Program-made: the position numbers and the translations under genes
DNA from: Tachypleus tridentatus
Lineage: Eukaryota; Arthropoda; Merostomata; Xiphosura; Limulidae
Assembly: GCF_004210375.1 (NCBI RefSeq)
Contig: NC_134834.1
Coordinates: 154,399,290-154,463,289, forward strand
Direction of reading: 5' to 3'
DNA: 64,000 bases
The notes under the pieces: model-generated
The model's input: the letters and a program-made list of their open reading frames with translations, nothing else
Told to the model about the DNA's origin: nothing
The model's database searches: none
Part shown: one piece after another, positions 40,601 through 52,327 of the stretch
How the letters are laid out: each line of letters begins with the position of its first letter
Numbering within the stretch: position 1 is the first letter of the stretch

Positions 40601-40875
40601 TACTTCATTTCAATTTAACCCTTTCATTAGAATATTTTCAAATTTCACATACGAAATCTTAGTAACCTGCAGATAATTATGAAATGTTTTTAAAGAAAAA
40701 ACTTCTGTTACTCAAATCAAAATCTCTATTCATACTTGATATATCTGACTGACAACCACTATAAAAATTAGGAAGTAACTATAAATTATAATGCTTACTT
40801 TCCAGAATGACTACAAATTATAACTTGTAAACACAAATATTTAATTTAAATAGCTTAAATGTCATAACATACACT

Positions 40876-41345
40876 AATCCCTTTTGCAACAGGCTCAGCA
40901 CAGTATAAGAGTTTGTGTACACATTCACACACATTATTTGCACTATAACTTCTAATGGACTTTGAGTAAAGATTACAAGTATTCTGTTTACACAAATTCT
41001 GATTTTTTAAAGAAATATTTTACCAAAGATTTGTTTGATAAAATAGTTTTTTCATTATCAGTCTGAATGCAAAACAATTTCTTGTTATAATTATAAAAAC
41101 TCTTAGTCCCCAAAATCTGGAATATTTGCATCATCTCTAAAACCTCAAAGGTTTGTTTTCAGTAAAACTGTATATATTATTTTCTATACTCTAATAGTTA
41201 GGGGTCTGTCACTTAACCAACCTCATAAGCATCATAAAAAAAAAAAAGGAAATAAATACAAATTACACTTTCTTGCTAGAATAACAACATATCATAAACA
41301 TACAAATGTTTAGTTACGTAGCTCAAGTCTCATAATAGCAAACTA
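40876..41345 (+). repeat. Interspersed repeat family A, copy 1
   Basis: This stretch aligns by eye with 43629-44130 in the same orientation and with 57930-58353 in reverse. Shared blocks include CCCTTTTGCAA at the start, TATTTGCACTAT, a GAAATATTT...CCAAAGAT block, GGTCTGTCA and AAGTCTCATAA near the end. It has no coding capacity and no clear terminal inverted repeat. Confidence 0.75.
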
Positions 41346-41546
41346 AAGGAAGCTTTCTACTTAAAAATGTTGATAGGACTGGGTGATTAGTGGAATATGC
41401 AAAATAATTAAAAATCAGGCTCATTAATCAATTATAATTCAACTACTTATTCTCGAGATGATTTTATAACAATTCTAAAGATATAGAAAAACAACAAAAC
41501 AGAGCACAATTTGCCCAGTATATAGTTTTGTGCTTAACAAAAAACA

Positions 41547-42995
41547 CAGTAAAAGCTGTCTGAGGCAAAATCTCACAGGACTGTGAAAAATTTCCGGCTT
41601 AGACAGTGAGTGTGCATTTCCTTAATTACATACAATTTTTGAACGGAACGTTATACTAGTTTGACTCAAGGGAAATGAGATGTTTGTGAATAATGTTATT
41701 CTACTGTTTATGCTAGTTATTAGAATAAGAGCATTAATAGACATTCAAAATATACAAAAGTACACAATCTTAAACAAATTTATTTGAAGAAATTATTCAA
41801 TTTCAACTTTGTCTAATGGGCTTTCTCATGCAATTAAAGAGTGCCAATTCTATGGTATTTTCATGAAGTTCATATTCCCTATTCATTTGTAATGAAGGAG
41901 GAATTTCTATTTCCTCACTATCTTTTCAATTTTGTTCTACTTCAAAATCTCTCACACTGTTATCTTGTATTTCTATATAGATTTTAAATCAATTTCAGTT
42001 TCAGTTAAAACATTCTTGTCAACATACACAAAAATTTCTGCATTCACAGAATCATCTGCAATCTTCTCAATCAGAGTTTGAATTTCACTAAAATCACCAT
42101 AACAAACAACTTCTCCACAATTTCTGCCATTATTGAGAATAAATCCAGTTTCAAAAGCACTTTATTATGCATTAATCTTTTATACATTTGATGGAATGAT
42201 TTAAAAATGCATTTGAATCTAACACTACAATTTTCATGGTAATTTCAGATGCTCTCTTACAGTCGTCCATGTTTGCAATAATATGCTGAAGCATAAATTT
42301 TCTGTATTTCAATTTTATACACTGTATAATTCTATTACCTAGTGGCTGTAGAACTGATGTTGTATACAGAGGAGGAAAGACTAAACGAACATTTCAAAGT
42401 TGAACTTTTGGATAGCAAGTTGCATTACCTAGGAAAAGTAGAGTATTCCTATTTCCTTCTTCCATTCTTTTGTTTAATTTGTTAAAAAATTCCTCAAATA
42501 TAGCACTTGTCATCCATGATTTATTATTTGCTTTCCATTCCACAGGAAGTTGATTCTTCCTTAAATTTTTGAAACAACATAGATTTTCACTTTTACATAT
42601 TACCCATGGTTTCTCTAGTTTTCCCATCAGCAAATACAACCAAAAGTACAGTCAATTGTTCTTCCGAATAGCAACCTCCAGAATAATGACGGAAGAAAAA
42701 AGAACAGAATATACTTAACTAATACTTACTGTAACAAAATGTCTGAGAATCTATTAATATTTAGACAGGTTGTTAATTGAACAATAATTTATTATTATTT
42801 TAAAAAATTAATATTTAAACAAAAACATGTTTCTACCTTACTCAGGTTCTAATCCTATTTGCTAATAAACGAGATAGGTGAAAGAGTTTTCCATCTGCAT
42901 TATGCAGCTTCTGCCATATAGAGAGCCTTTTATAAAAGAAATCTTAAGATAATGCTGCAAAATTTTGATGTTTCCAGCTTAGACAGGTTTTACTG
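41547..42995 (-). mobile_element. Tigger/pogo DNA transposon, 1.45 kb, internally deleted
   Basis: The left end CAGTAAAAGCTGTCTGAGGC (41547) and the right end, reversed from 42995, CAGTAAAACCTGTCTAAGCT are inverted repeats. The right flank is TA and the left flank is CA, probably a mutated TA. A broken transposase lies inside on the minus strand. The element lacks the N-terminal CENP-B-type DNA-binding domain, so it is deleted relative to a full 2-2.5 kb element. Confidence 0.85.
42150..42660 (-). pseudogene. Tigger/pogo transposase (DDE superfamily) fragment
   Basis: The minus-strand frame at 42394-42639 matches the catalytic core of pogo/Tigger/CENP-B-like transposases. KPWVICKSENLCCFKNL is followed by LPVEWKANNKSWMT, IFEEFFNKLNKRM and LLFLGNATCYP. 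In active enzymes the last motif is LL(x)DNxxxH; here the Asp is Gly (codon at plus positions 42427-42429) and the His is gone. After a stop and frame change, 42200-42395 gives LYTTSVLQPLGNRIIQCIK, the conserved TTSxLQPxD segment with its Asp changed to Asn or Gly. Two catalytic acidic residues are lost, so it is dead. Confidence 0.88.
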
Positions 42996-43628
42996 TATAA
43001 CATTTTGACCCCTTCGATATTACATTCCTACAGAGTTTTTCATTCCGTACTTATAACATGACCATTGTAAGAGGCCTAGCTGCATTTCTTTGATTCACTG
43101 ACTCAAGCTGTGCTGATAAACTATGAACAGGCCAAAATGCAGTCCTCAGCAGAAGGTATGAACAATCAAAGCATTTAATGTAAAAGAAAAGAAACCTATA
43201 ATGCACACACATACACTTCTAAGATAGTCTGAATAATAAAACAGTAATATCTAGAAATCCTAGCTTAAACAGTTGATTATATATGTGAACCAGACACTAA
43301 CTGAATAGGATTAACAAGAATGATATAATTTTAAAAAAATATATTTTGATTGCTGGATAGTACAAATGCAACAATTCATTCATATTAATCAAAAATTGCC
43401 ACAGTTTGAATAATTGTTTGTTTGGTTTCTTTGTAATAGTCTGAACCAAAAAGTTTTAATTTTTAAAACATTTTGTCACAGAAAGAGGAGCCACACTTAT
43501 TTCATTATACATGTAAAAACAATAAGAAACAACACTTGCTGTGGAATCTAACTGTTAGCACAACTTCTCACCACTTTATGACCATATTGCTTGTTAGTAA
43601 CATAACAGTAAGCTTTTACAATAATATT

Positions 43629-44130
43629 AACCCTTTTGCAATGTGCTCGGTAATATACGAGTTCATTTCCCCATTTGCACGTTAAGTATTTGCACTATTA
43701 ACTTTTGATACAGCATGTGCATCTTTCCAAAATTTGGTAGACTTTCAGTAGAAATTACATTTTTTTGTATCCAAAAAATTAGACTTTTTAATGAAATATT
43801 TCCCCAAAGATTACATAAAGCCTGTTTCATTACTAATACAAGTGCAAAATGATTTCATGTTATGATAAAAAAAACTTATTCCAAAAATTTCAAATAATTG
43901 TATATGTCCAAAACCCCTAAAATACATTTCAAATGGTTGTTCTCAGTAAGGCTTTATATTTTATGTTATTTTCTATACATTAATTATGCAAGGTCTGTCA
44001 GTTGACCAACCTCACAACCACTGTAAAAGGAAATTAGGAAATAAATATAAATTATGCTTTTCCTTATGCCACAATAGCTACATGTTACCCAAATGTTTTA
44101 GTCTAAGTACCTTAAGTCTCATAACTTTTT
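43629..44130 (+). repeat. Interspersed repeat family A, copy 2
   Basis: This is the best preserved copy of the family. It begins TTAACCCTTTTGCAATGTGC and runs to about AAGTCTCATAAC. The TTAA followed by CCCTTT at the edge is what a piggyBac-type terminus would look like, but the opposite end is not clear, so the mechanism is left open. Confidence 0.75.
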
Positions 44131-44216
44131 TTTATTGTTATAATATTGACATTCCAATTACACCTACATTACATTACACAATCAGTAACATCAAGAAAAC
44201 CCACTTGTAGAGAAAA

Positions 44217-44323
44217 TAAACAGCTCGTTTAGGTTGAGAAAAACCTGACAATGACCGAAGAAAGTCTAAACATTGCTCACTCTTCTACGTAAAAAATTTT
44301 CTCAACCCAAACAAGCTGTATTT
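44217..44323. repeat. Hairpin-forming inverted repeat
   Basis: AACAGCTCGTTTAGGTTGAG (44219) is the imperfect inverse of CTCAACCCAAACAAGCTGT (about 44301), with about 60 bp between them. It may be a small MITE or a transcribed hairpin; no gene is associated. Confidence 0.55.
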
Positions 44324-44675
44324 ACATATATATTACATTACACAGCCTGCATTGACATAGTGCATGTGCACTCAGGTTACCTATCCAGTAATATAAAACT
44401 AACCATTAGTCTTGGCTGTTTCAATGTACTGGTATTTTATAGAATAAATGAAAAGTAAAGCAAACAATCAGGTCTTCTCACTATCACCTTCGTACCCAGT
44501 TGTTAATGGACACAGGTTGCTAGCTAAGCCTTAAAATTTCACATGGATATGAACCTTTCTTCTTTTTTAACATTTTATATACATAGTTGAATAACCATAA
44601 AATAATAACTACACTGGTACCACATAATTCTACAATAATTTATTAAATTAATGCAGAGATTTTCTAGATTTTAAA

Positions 44676-45245
44676 AGTGTGAAAACTGAACAGACTAAAG
44701 ACACAATCTACCTCCTTAATAACTTGAATCAAAAGAATGTGGAAGCCTTTTGAAAGATTAAAATGGTAGGGAAAATTTATCATGGGGACATTCTAAGCTG
44801 TTGATTAGTTATTCACCTGCAACATACTGTTAGAAGAGTATATAAAGGACCATTTCAAAAAACATTAGAGTTGAATGGGGTGCCACTGTTTTGATTCAGT
44901 ACATAAGCCATATCTCATGAACATAAAAGGATGAGGTTTTATTTTATATACTTTGTTAATATTGGTTATTTGAATTCTAACTTGTACAAAACTATAGATC
45001 TAGTATTTTGACATCACAAACATTTAATTTTAAATAGTACTGCATTCAGCATATCATGTGACTCACAAATTTATATTTGTTCTTTTAATATTTACTTTTA
45101 AATTAAGAAATTAACTCCTATAATAAAGTTTGAATTATAATCTATAATTTGATTCCAACTTTACTGATAAATGTTTATAAAATAGTAGTTCAAGAAAATT
45201 TTGAATGCAAATCAACAAAGGCAATGAAAATGACAAAAGGATTAA
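44676..45245 (+). repeat. Interspersed repeat family B, copy 1
   Basis: This aligns in reverse with 56824-57445 and its 5' third also with 45672-45900. Shared blocks are AGACTAAAGACACAATCTACC, GAATGGGGTGCC, a TTAAATTAAGAAATTAACTC-like block and AAAGTTTGAATTATAATCTA. It ends ACAAAAGGATTAA. Both known long copies have TTAA next to CCTTT at that end, suggesting a piggyBac-like non-autonomous element. No coding capacity is seen. Confidence 0.75.
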
Positions 45246-45590
45246 TATAAATTTAGTATTTTTTTATTATATTGACCCTTCAGTCATTGCTGGCTGAGGC
45301 AGAAGTTACAACGACATGGCAGACATGAACTCGTATAATCATATCCAAGATTATAAAACTGACCACCTTCAGTCTTTACAATGCGATCTGTCTTAGTTGT
45401 ATTATAGTGGACAAGTTTGAACTCTATTTTTGTTGAATGTAGATTGCTAAATCATTTAAAATTTTGCAAATAGAAGATATAAAACATTTTCTGGTTTGTT
45501 TTTATGCAGTTAAATAACAACAAAAATCAAATTTCTATATCAATGCTACTGAGTTCCACTGTAACTTAAAAATGTATTTAGGTTTAAATA

Positions 45591-45660
45591 CAGTGGAACC
45601 CCTCTACTCATGCCAGTTTGTCTCAGTCCTGAAGGTGGCTGCTTTAGAGGGATTCCACTG
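45591..45660. mobile_element. 70 bp MITE with TA target duplication
   Basis: CAGTGGAACCCCTCTACTC at the left and, reversed, CAGTGGAATCCCTCTAAAG at the right form nearly the whole element. TA flanks both sides (45589-45590 and 45661-45662). It is a minimal Tigger/pogo-type palindromic element. A further half end (GTTCCACTGTA) lies at about 45552-45562. Confidence 0.8.
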
Positions 45661-45671
45661 TAGTATGTAAT

Positions 45672-45900
45672 GTTGACCAGACTAAAGATACAACTTGCCT
45701 CCTTGAAACCTTACTTTGAAAGAACAAGGTAGCTTTTTAAGAAATTAAAGCGACTGAGAAAACAATTACTGGAACATTTTAAGCTGGCAATTGGTTGTTC
45801 AAGTGTCATAATTTGAAGTGCAAATAATAGTTTTCAAAAACTGAAAGAGGTGAATGGGGCCAATTCAAACTATCTTGGAAAACATGCTGGTTTTAGTTTT
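45672..45900 (+). repeat. Interspersed repeat family B, partial copy
   Basis: The first third of family B is repeated here (ACCAGACTAAAGATACAACT, then GGTGAATGGGGCC), directly after the 70 bp MITE. The rest of the family sequence is absent. Confidence 0.65.
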
Positions 45901-47374
45901 AACATTTGCTCATTGGTCACTGACAAATATTACACAACAGCTTGAGCAATAACCAACATATTTTAAAATGGATGTCTAATTAGTGAGGGTACAACTGCCT
46001 TGCAATAAATCATGCAGACTAAGCATGTACTCTTACTATAAATGTTTTCCTTTTGAGATTTGGTGTACATTCATTCATATTTTATTTATGCAAGCTTTAT
46101 ACATTCACACACTTCTATAGCTGGGAAATATAATTCTTCAAGATTCCCACATTGTGTAAAATTTTTAATTTATCTTGCTTAAATCTAACTATATATAAAG
46201 GATATATGTGCAACTAAAATTTATGTTTGTGTGGTAGAATCTAACATATAACCTGTCAATAGAAACATTTCTCAAATTTTGAACCTACATTTTCAAAAAC
46301 AAATATTTGTCTCATTGTTTGGACATGTTAACTGATTAAAAACAAGAAAATAACATGTCATTAGTTGATATCATGTGTTCCACATCTTAAAAACCTCAAA
46401 TCATGCCTCTCTCCACTCCAATCTCCAGCAAGAACACTATTCACGATTTATTGTCTAGAAATTTTAAACCCTTGAATAAACCCATCACTCCTAAAAGCAT
46501 CTTGTAACTGTTAATATCTATGAATATGATGTCAACAGAACTAGTACGGTGCTAGTGAATTTTTTTAACTTAACATAATGTTAACTACCGATACTAATAA
46601 AGGTAGTAGTACAAGTCGTAGAACCATTAGTATTGCCTTCAGTTACGTGTCGTTAGGCCTAAGCTATGAACTAAAGTAGTCTACGAAACATCTATCACTC
46701 ATCCAAGTATTAAGGAGTAAAACAAATAACTTTTGAAATGCACTATATAATGTTATGCGATAACAATATACAAACTAATAAAAAGTGTTCAGAAGGATAT
46801 AAAGCATATACAAACGAGGATTACCTGGATTCTCTTTTAAGGCGCTCATCTAATACTATCCGTTACGAAACACAACCCAACAAATGCTCAATCACTTCTA
46901 GTTTATTTTTGGCATAACTAATCGAGTAACTGGTATATTATATTGGTTTGTGACGTAAATCATGCAGTTACTAATATAACACATTTTTCAACACTTTTTT
47001 TTAAATTACTTATTTATTAAGAAATTTAAAAATAAAAATATATTAACAAAACTTTTTATTTTCTTTTAAATGGTTATCAAGTTATTTTCCATGAAAAAAA
47101 ATCTGGATTTCAAAATGTGCATTTTGGATGAAGTGCTTAAGTACCTTGACGTACGTGATGAAATCATAATAGTATGATTAATTTAGCGATCGAAACGTCG
47201 TTTTGATTTTATTGTTAATTTAGTTACTAATTGATATGTTTCTTATATCCTAAGTTATACAACTTTATTTTAAGTTAACAGGGTCGACCGTACTTCCACT
47301 GACTTGAAATTGAACTTCAGACGTTACTTTATAAACTTTTGAATGGGCAGTGAGTATTCAGTTATCTTGGTCTA
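45901..47374. other. Intergenic, nothing recognised
   Basis: This is AT-rich sequence without convincing open frames, RNA genes or repeats. Confidence 0.5.
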
Positions 47375-47570
47375 TTGAAATTTGAAAATTAAAATTCAAT
47401 AGACTGTCAATATTTATCATTTTTACTTGTATTTTAGACTTTATAGTTCTCGTATTTACAGTGTAACTTATTTCGCAGATATGTACTTTGAAAAGTTTGT
47501 CGTAATGTAATGAAATACTACTGATAGGCTTAACTGACAATGAAATGTCAATCAACATAATGATAATGTT
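47375..47570 (-). repeat. Duplicate of the LINE 5' segment at 50290-50470
   Basis: The minus strand gives KVHICEISYTVNT and NIDSLLNFN. These match KVHIYEISNLINT and TIDSLLNFN encoded at 50280-50420. The nucleotide match (for example ATATG[T/C]ACTTTGAAAAGTT) covers about 190 bp in the same orientation. The pair brackets the CR1-like LINE, so this may be the 5' end of a second, head-to-tail copy. Confidence 0.7.
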
Positions 47571-47639
47571 TAGGGATAACAAGGGGCATGTTTGTACAAC
47601 TTACCTGCCCAATCCTCTAAGCTAAACTAAAATCATTAA

Positions 47640-50440
47640 ATAAAAAAATTTAAAACCAGCCCTTATTGTTTTGGTATTTACCAGGCAATCCTTTAAACTC
47701 GTTTAAAGTTCACTTCTTTCACAACATCTGAAGGCAACCCATTCCAGAGGCCACCTACCCTGTTAGAAAAATAAAACTGTCTTACGTAAAGAAGACTTCT
47801 TCCTTGTCATACTTTATATTTATCTTCTACTCCTACTATTCTCACTGTTAAGTATGAAAAAAAGGGATGTACCAGTGCTATCAAGCCTTCTTACAATCTT
47901 AAACACCTCATCAGATACCCACCCTTAACTGTCCTTTTTTTTTCAAGAAAAAACAGTTTCATAAATCTTAACTTATTCTCATATTACAATCCCTCCATCA
48001 CAGGCACTATTTTAGTAAGTCTCCTTCAAACCCTTTCCAATAATTCAGTGACATTTCTAAGGTAAGAAGCCCAAGACTGAACATACTACTCCAAATGTGG
48101 TCTCGCCAGACCCATGCAGTGGAATTATAACCTCTTTAGACCTGGATTCAATATTTATGTAAATATAACCTAAAATTATATTTGTACTACCACTAGCAAC
48201 AAAGTATTGCTTAGATGGATTTTGAGACTGATCAACTGTTACCTCAAAGTCTCTCATTCATACCACTGTTAAGGTTATTCCCATCTAAGTTATAATTCAA
48301 ATTATGATAACCTTCATGCATTATCTTGCATTTATTGTAATTATAACCTATCAACCATTTATTTGCCCAACTCACTAAATGATCCATATCCTTTTCTAAA
48401 GCAGCAGCATCATTTTCACAGCTAGCAACATCAAGACTAATTTTATTAGCATATTTATGTAATTCAATGACATTCCTTCATCTATGTTATTTTTGTAAAT
48501 CAAAAAGAGCAAAAGGCCAGACTGAGCCCTGTGATATTAATCCAGATTGACTGAACTCTATAACAATCCTTTTGCTTTCTTCCATCCAGCTACTCTTTTC
48601 ACCAGTTAGCTCACTTGTCACCTACATCATAGAGAGAATTTTTTTTACACATCTTTTATGTGGCACCTTATCAGATATTTTCTGAAAATCAAGGTACACC
48701 AAATCTACACTTTTACATAAACTGTAACCTTTCCAAAGAATGTAAAAATATTTGCAAGTCAAGATTTTCCCTTAGTACAACCATGTTCACTGTACAGTAA
48801 AATTCTTAATTTTATTAAATGACTGTGCAAAGCATCTTTCATCAGTTTCACCAAATCTTTTACTATCACTGATGTAAGACAAGTAAGCCTATAATTACTG
48901 GAACAGTTTGTATTTCCTTGTAAAGAGGAGTGATACCAGCTAACTTTCAATTCTTTGGCACTAATCAAGTTTGTACAAAAATAGTAGCAAGTGATTAACA
49001 TATCCAATTCTTAATCTTCTTCAAAACCCTTGGGTAAATATTATTTGACCCAGGAGCCTTAACATTCTTTAAACTTTCCAATTGTTTCTTAATAAGCTCA
49101 GAATTAATGCAGCATGACCTTGTTTTTTTCTATTAACTGTTCAAGATAAGGAATACTGGTCACATCATCGTCAATAAAGACTAAAGAAAAACAATTTCGG
49201 AACTCAGCTGTCTCTTAATTGTCAGATACAAGCCTTCTTTTATCATCCATTAAGGGTTCTCCCATCCTAACATTTTGTTTACCCTTAATGTATTTAAAGA
49301 AATCCTTGCTGTTAATTTTTAAATTTCTTGCCACCATTTTTTTCATACATCCTTTTTGATGTCCTAATTTCCTGTTTGATCAACTGTCTTTATATAATCT
49401 TCTATGTATCCTGTCATACTAGCCAGTTTAACTTCTTAAACTTTTGATGCTTATCTTTTATTTTACATCTCTTGCCCTTTATAATGGCACTTGGTTGTTG
49501 ACTTTCAGCCTTCCTTTTCTTTCTGTAAATAATGATTTATCTTGAAAATTTAAAAGCTTATCTTTAGAATTTGTCAACGTTTCATCAGTGTCTCCAGATA
49601 ACTAAGCTGCCAATATATTTGCTAGTAAAATCTCAAATGGATCAGTCTCCTTACTAATGTCTTTATCCCCAACTTCAACAGAATGAAACTCGCATTTTAT
49701 ATACATATAGCCATTACTTCTCTCTGTAGTACTCTATCCTATTAAATAATCTCTAACTCTGTATTTCAAAGAACTTTATCATCAAAATCATCTACAGTAA
49801 ACCATGTTTCAGATATTTCTATTATATCAAAATGCTCCATCCTACCAGTGACCTAAAGCCATTTATTTTATTTCTTAAACTTCTAACATTTAAAGTAGTC
49901 ACAATTAAGCCTGTCCTTAAAACAACTAATATGATGCTCATTTTCTTTGCTAAAGTTTTCACTAAATCTTATTGTTTTTCTGTTCAGTCTATCCAGGCTA
50001 TACCACTTTCTAGTCCTATTTTAAAGCTTTCTTTACAGTTGTGTTAATATATTTTGCAAACAAGCTACACCCTGCTGTATTTAAATGAAAACCATCCACT
50101 TCAAGAAGCTACATTCTCCCATGGAACTAATCTCACAAATCCAACCTGCTGGTCTGTTCATCCTTATCTATTAACCTGAGCTCAGCCTTTAGCCCTAGTG
50201 ACCTATTTATAATTTCATCCCCACAGTTAATTCTCAGCAGTATCCCTAACAAAATTATGTAATGACCTTTTATTTAAATGCTTTATCAACCCATTGAAGT
50301 TCAACAGACTATCAATAGTATTAGTGTTACTATTACTTGTACTTAAGACTTCATAAGTTAATGTGTTTATAAGATTACTTATTTCATAGATATGCACTTT
50401 GAAAAGTTGTCTGATGTAATTTAATGTTATGAAATGCATA
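47640..50440 (-). mobile_element. CR1-like LINE, nearly complete but decayed
   Basis: Reading the minus strand from right to left, an esterase-like ORF1 end comes first (LLEVDGFHLNTAG, about 50080). The endonuclease start follows (TLNVRSLRNKING at about 49875, then HFDIIEISETWF). Next come the reverse-transcriptase blocks ESLKNVKAPG (about 49060), NYRLTCLTSVIVKDL (about 48875) and SEHGCTKGKS (about 48765). The palm region and thumb follow, with HLVSWANKW and KEVIIPLHGS. The 3' domain is NRVGGLWNGLPSDVV (about 47740). The catalytic YADD motif has lost its Asp pair: the frame reads YANKIS (plus positions 48440-48453). Many frameshifts and stops make it inactive. Motif order and spacing fit the CR1/L2 group; the exact clade is not certain. 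Confidence 0.85.
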
Positions 50441-50539
50441 TAGTGAACTTAACTGACAATGAACCAATTTATTAGTTATAAAGTAGTACATTTTGTAGGT
50501 CCCAATTGCAATTATTATTAAACTGTGCCAATATGGAAA

Positions 50540-50790
50540 CTATTTAACAGTATTAATATATGAACAACAAGAGATCATATGGCCCAATAAGGCTGTTCTT
50601 TCACAATTACCTTAAAGGAAAGTAAAAAAATTTAAACTCATAATTTTCCAATAAGGAAAGTATTGACAACCTTTTTAAAATCTTGTTTCGTTTTTCTAAC
50701 AGACTGGATGGCCTTTGGAATGGATACAGTAAAATTAAGAGAATGCTTGGTAAATATTTAAATGACAAGGGCTAACTCTGAGATTTTTAT
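50540..50790 (+). mobile_element. LINE 3'-end fragment
   Basis: The plus strand contains RLDGLWNGYSKIK, then RMLGKYLNDKG, which resembles the 3' terminal coding part of CR1-like LINEs (an N-R-V-D-x-W-N motif followed by a K-x-x-L-D-K-Y segment). It is short and isolated. Confidence 0.45.
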
Positions 50791-50989
50791 AACTTAATGC
50801 AGTAGATGGGACACCCTAGATGGTACCTTATTTTCCTTAAATTCTGTCTTAAGCCTACACCATTTCTGACAGCAATATCTTTTGTATGTCAACTATACTG
50901 TTACTGTTAGAAATAGTTTTAGTTTTTTATTTTATGTGGATTGTTTTGAACCTAACTTACATTTTTCTAATTATTAGCTTGTTTATGAT

Positions 50990-51170
50990 AACCCCAGTAC
51001 ACTACATTACCTCATGCTTAATGTAATTGTAGGCTTTTGCTAATTATTTTTACAAATTATCAATTGATTAAAGTCATTCTGTAGTGCTTCAATATCCTCA
51101 ATACAGCAAGAAATACCTAAGAGTGTAATGTTAATAGTAAACTCTATTAATGTAAATAAGAAAGAACACA
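50990..51170 (-). mobile_element. LINE reverse-transcriptase scrap
   Basis: The minus strand gives IEDIEALQNDFNQL and, after stops, YNYIKHEVM. These parallel the ENDAAALEKDMDHL and YNYNKCKIMH region of the LINE at 48300-48430. It is a small diverged fragment of the same kind of element. Confidence 0.45.
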
Positions 51171-51877
51171 GATCAAGTTATCATAACTTCTCTGTAGTGA
51201 GAAATCAGTTAATCTCCTCAATTCATAACAGAAGCCACATCTATCTACATGTAATTTCAAGGCTATTTTAAAACCATGTTTTTGATTATGTTCATATTTA
51301 TAACCAATAAAAAGAGCTTATTTTATATCATATTTTTGGTCATTTTTCATTAAGGCCAGTAGACACTACTAATCCATTACTGGTGGAGGATTTCATTGGG
51401 TGTGTGTTGATATGAAAGTTGCTGCTCTATTATTTAAGATTGTTTTTTACGTTAAATAGCTCATTTAGAAAACCAGTTAAATTACAATTGTTTCTGAACA
51501 TTCTATTTGAATAATTTAAGTATTATTTATGCTTTAATGTGCACAGGACCACCTCACTCAACAGGCTGTTAAGCCTTTCTAGCTAGGCCTGGTGAAATCT
51601 AGTAACAAAATAGATGTGCAAAATGAATCAGATGACTTTCTGTTTTCAGATCTTTATTTTGTTTTCATGTAAAGTTATTATTTTATGTTATTCAGTGTTT
51701 TACCAACAATCATTTTGGCAATCAGAATCAGGCCAATTATTGTATGATCAAGTGATAATCAAAATCAATAGAATAGAATTTATCAAATTTCCCAGTCATG
51801 GAAAACTCATTCTGAGAAATTAGAAACAACAGTCTTCAGATTTGTAAGTAGGCTTATCCAGACTGATAACCAAGCTG
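51171..51877. other. Intergenic, nothing recognised
   Basis: This stretch is AT-rich. A 70-codon open stretch at 51614-51823 has no features that persuade me it is coding. Confidence 0.4.
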
Positions 51878-52327
51878 ATGAATATTTCCAAAGATCAACT
51901 TATTCCTCCAAGGAACATCAGCCTCCTGAAACCCAACAGACTAAAGTCTCTACCAAACCACAAAATATCACCGTATGAAAGTCATCATTCAAGCTCAAGA
52001 GAACTCAGAATTCAACAACTACCAGAACTTGTCCATTTTAACATCAACCTCTCAACTGTCCAATGTCATCAAATGTTATTAAAATCATCAAGTACATCTT
52101 ACCAGGAATATTTAGCAATTGTTTTTCTTCCACAACTTCTGCCAGGCACAGTCAGGTCAATTTTATTAGGCACCTTGGCCATGAAAGTGAGTTTTCTCAG
52201 GGTCTTCCCATTTTTCCCTCAGCAAAATTTTCAAATTAGGATTGGATTGCATCTCCCAAAATGTTTCCAGATCTTTAGAAACACAATTACTCCTGATGTT
52301 CTGAAATGCTCCACCACATTAGTCTAG
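51878..52327 (+). CDS. Unrecognised 149-codon open frame
   Basis: This is the longest uninterrupted frame outside the satellites and transposons, ATG to TAG. The protein would be rich in Ser, Leu, Pro and Gln, with no signal peptide, a weakly hydrophobic middle (FLPQLLPGTVRSILLGTLA, about residues 83-101) and no motif I know. The local base composition is less AT-rich than its surroundings. It could be an exon, a processed-gene relic or chance. The reverse strand also has an open stretch (ETFWEMQSNPNL) over the same region, so the coding strand is not settled. Confidence 0.25.
   Translation: MNISKDQLIPPRNISLLKPNRLKSLPNHKISPYESHHSSSRELRIQQLPELVHFNINLSTVQCHQMLLKSSSTSYQEYLAIVFLPQLLPGTVRSILLGTLAMKVSFLRVFPFFPQQNFQIRIGLHLPKCFQIFRNTITPDVLKCSTTLV

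Noticed and set aside
42394..42639. A host gene derived from a Tigger transposase
   Set aside because: The frame is broken, catalytic residues are lost and the terminal repeats of the element are still around it, so it is an ordinary dead transposon.
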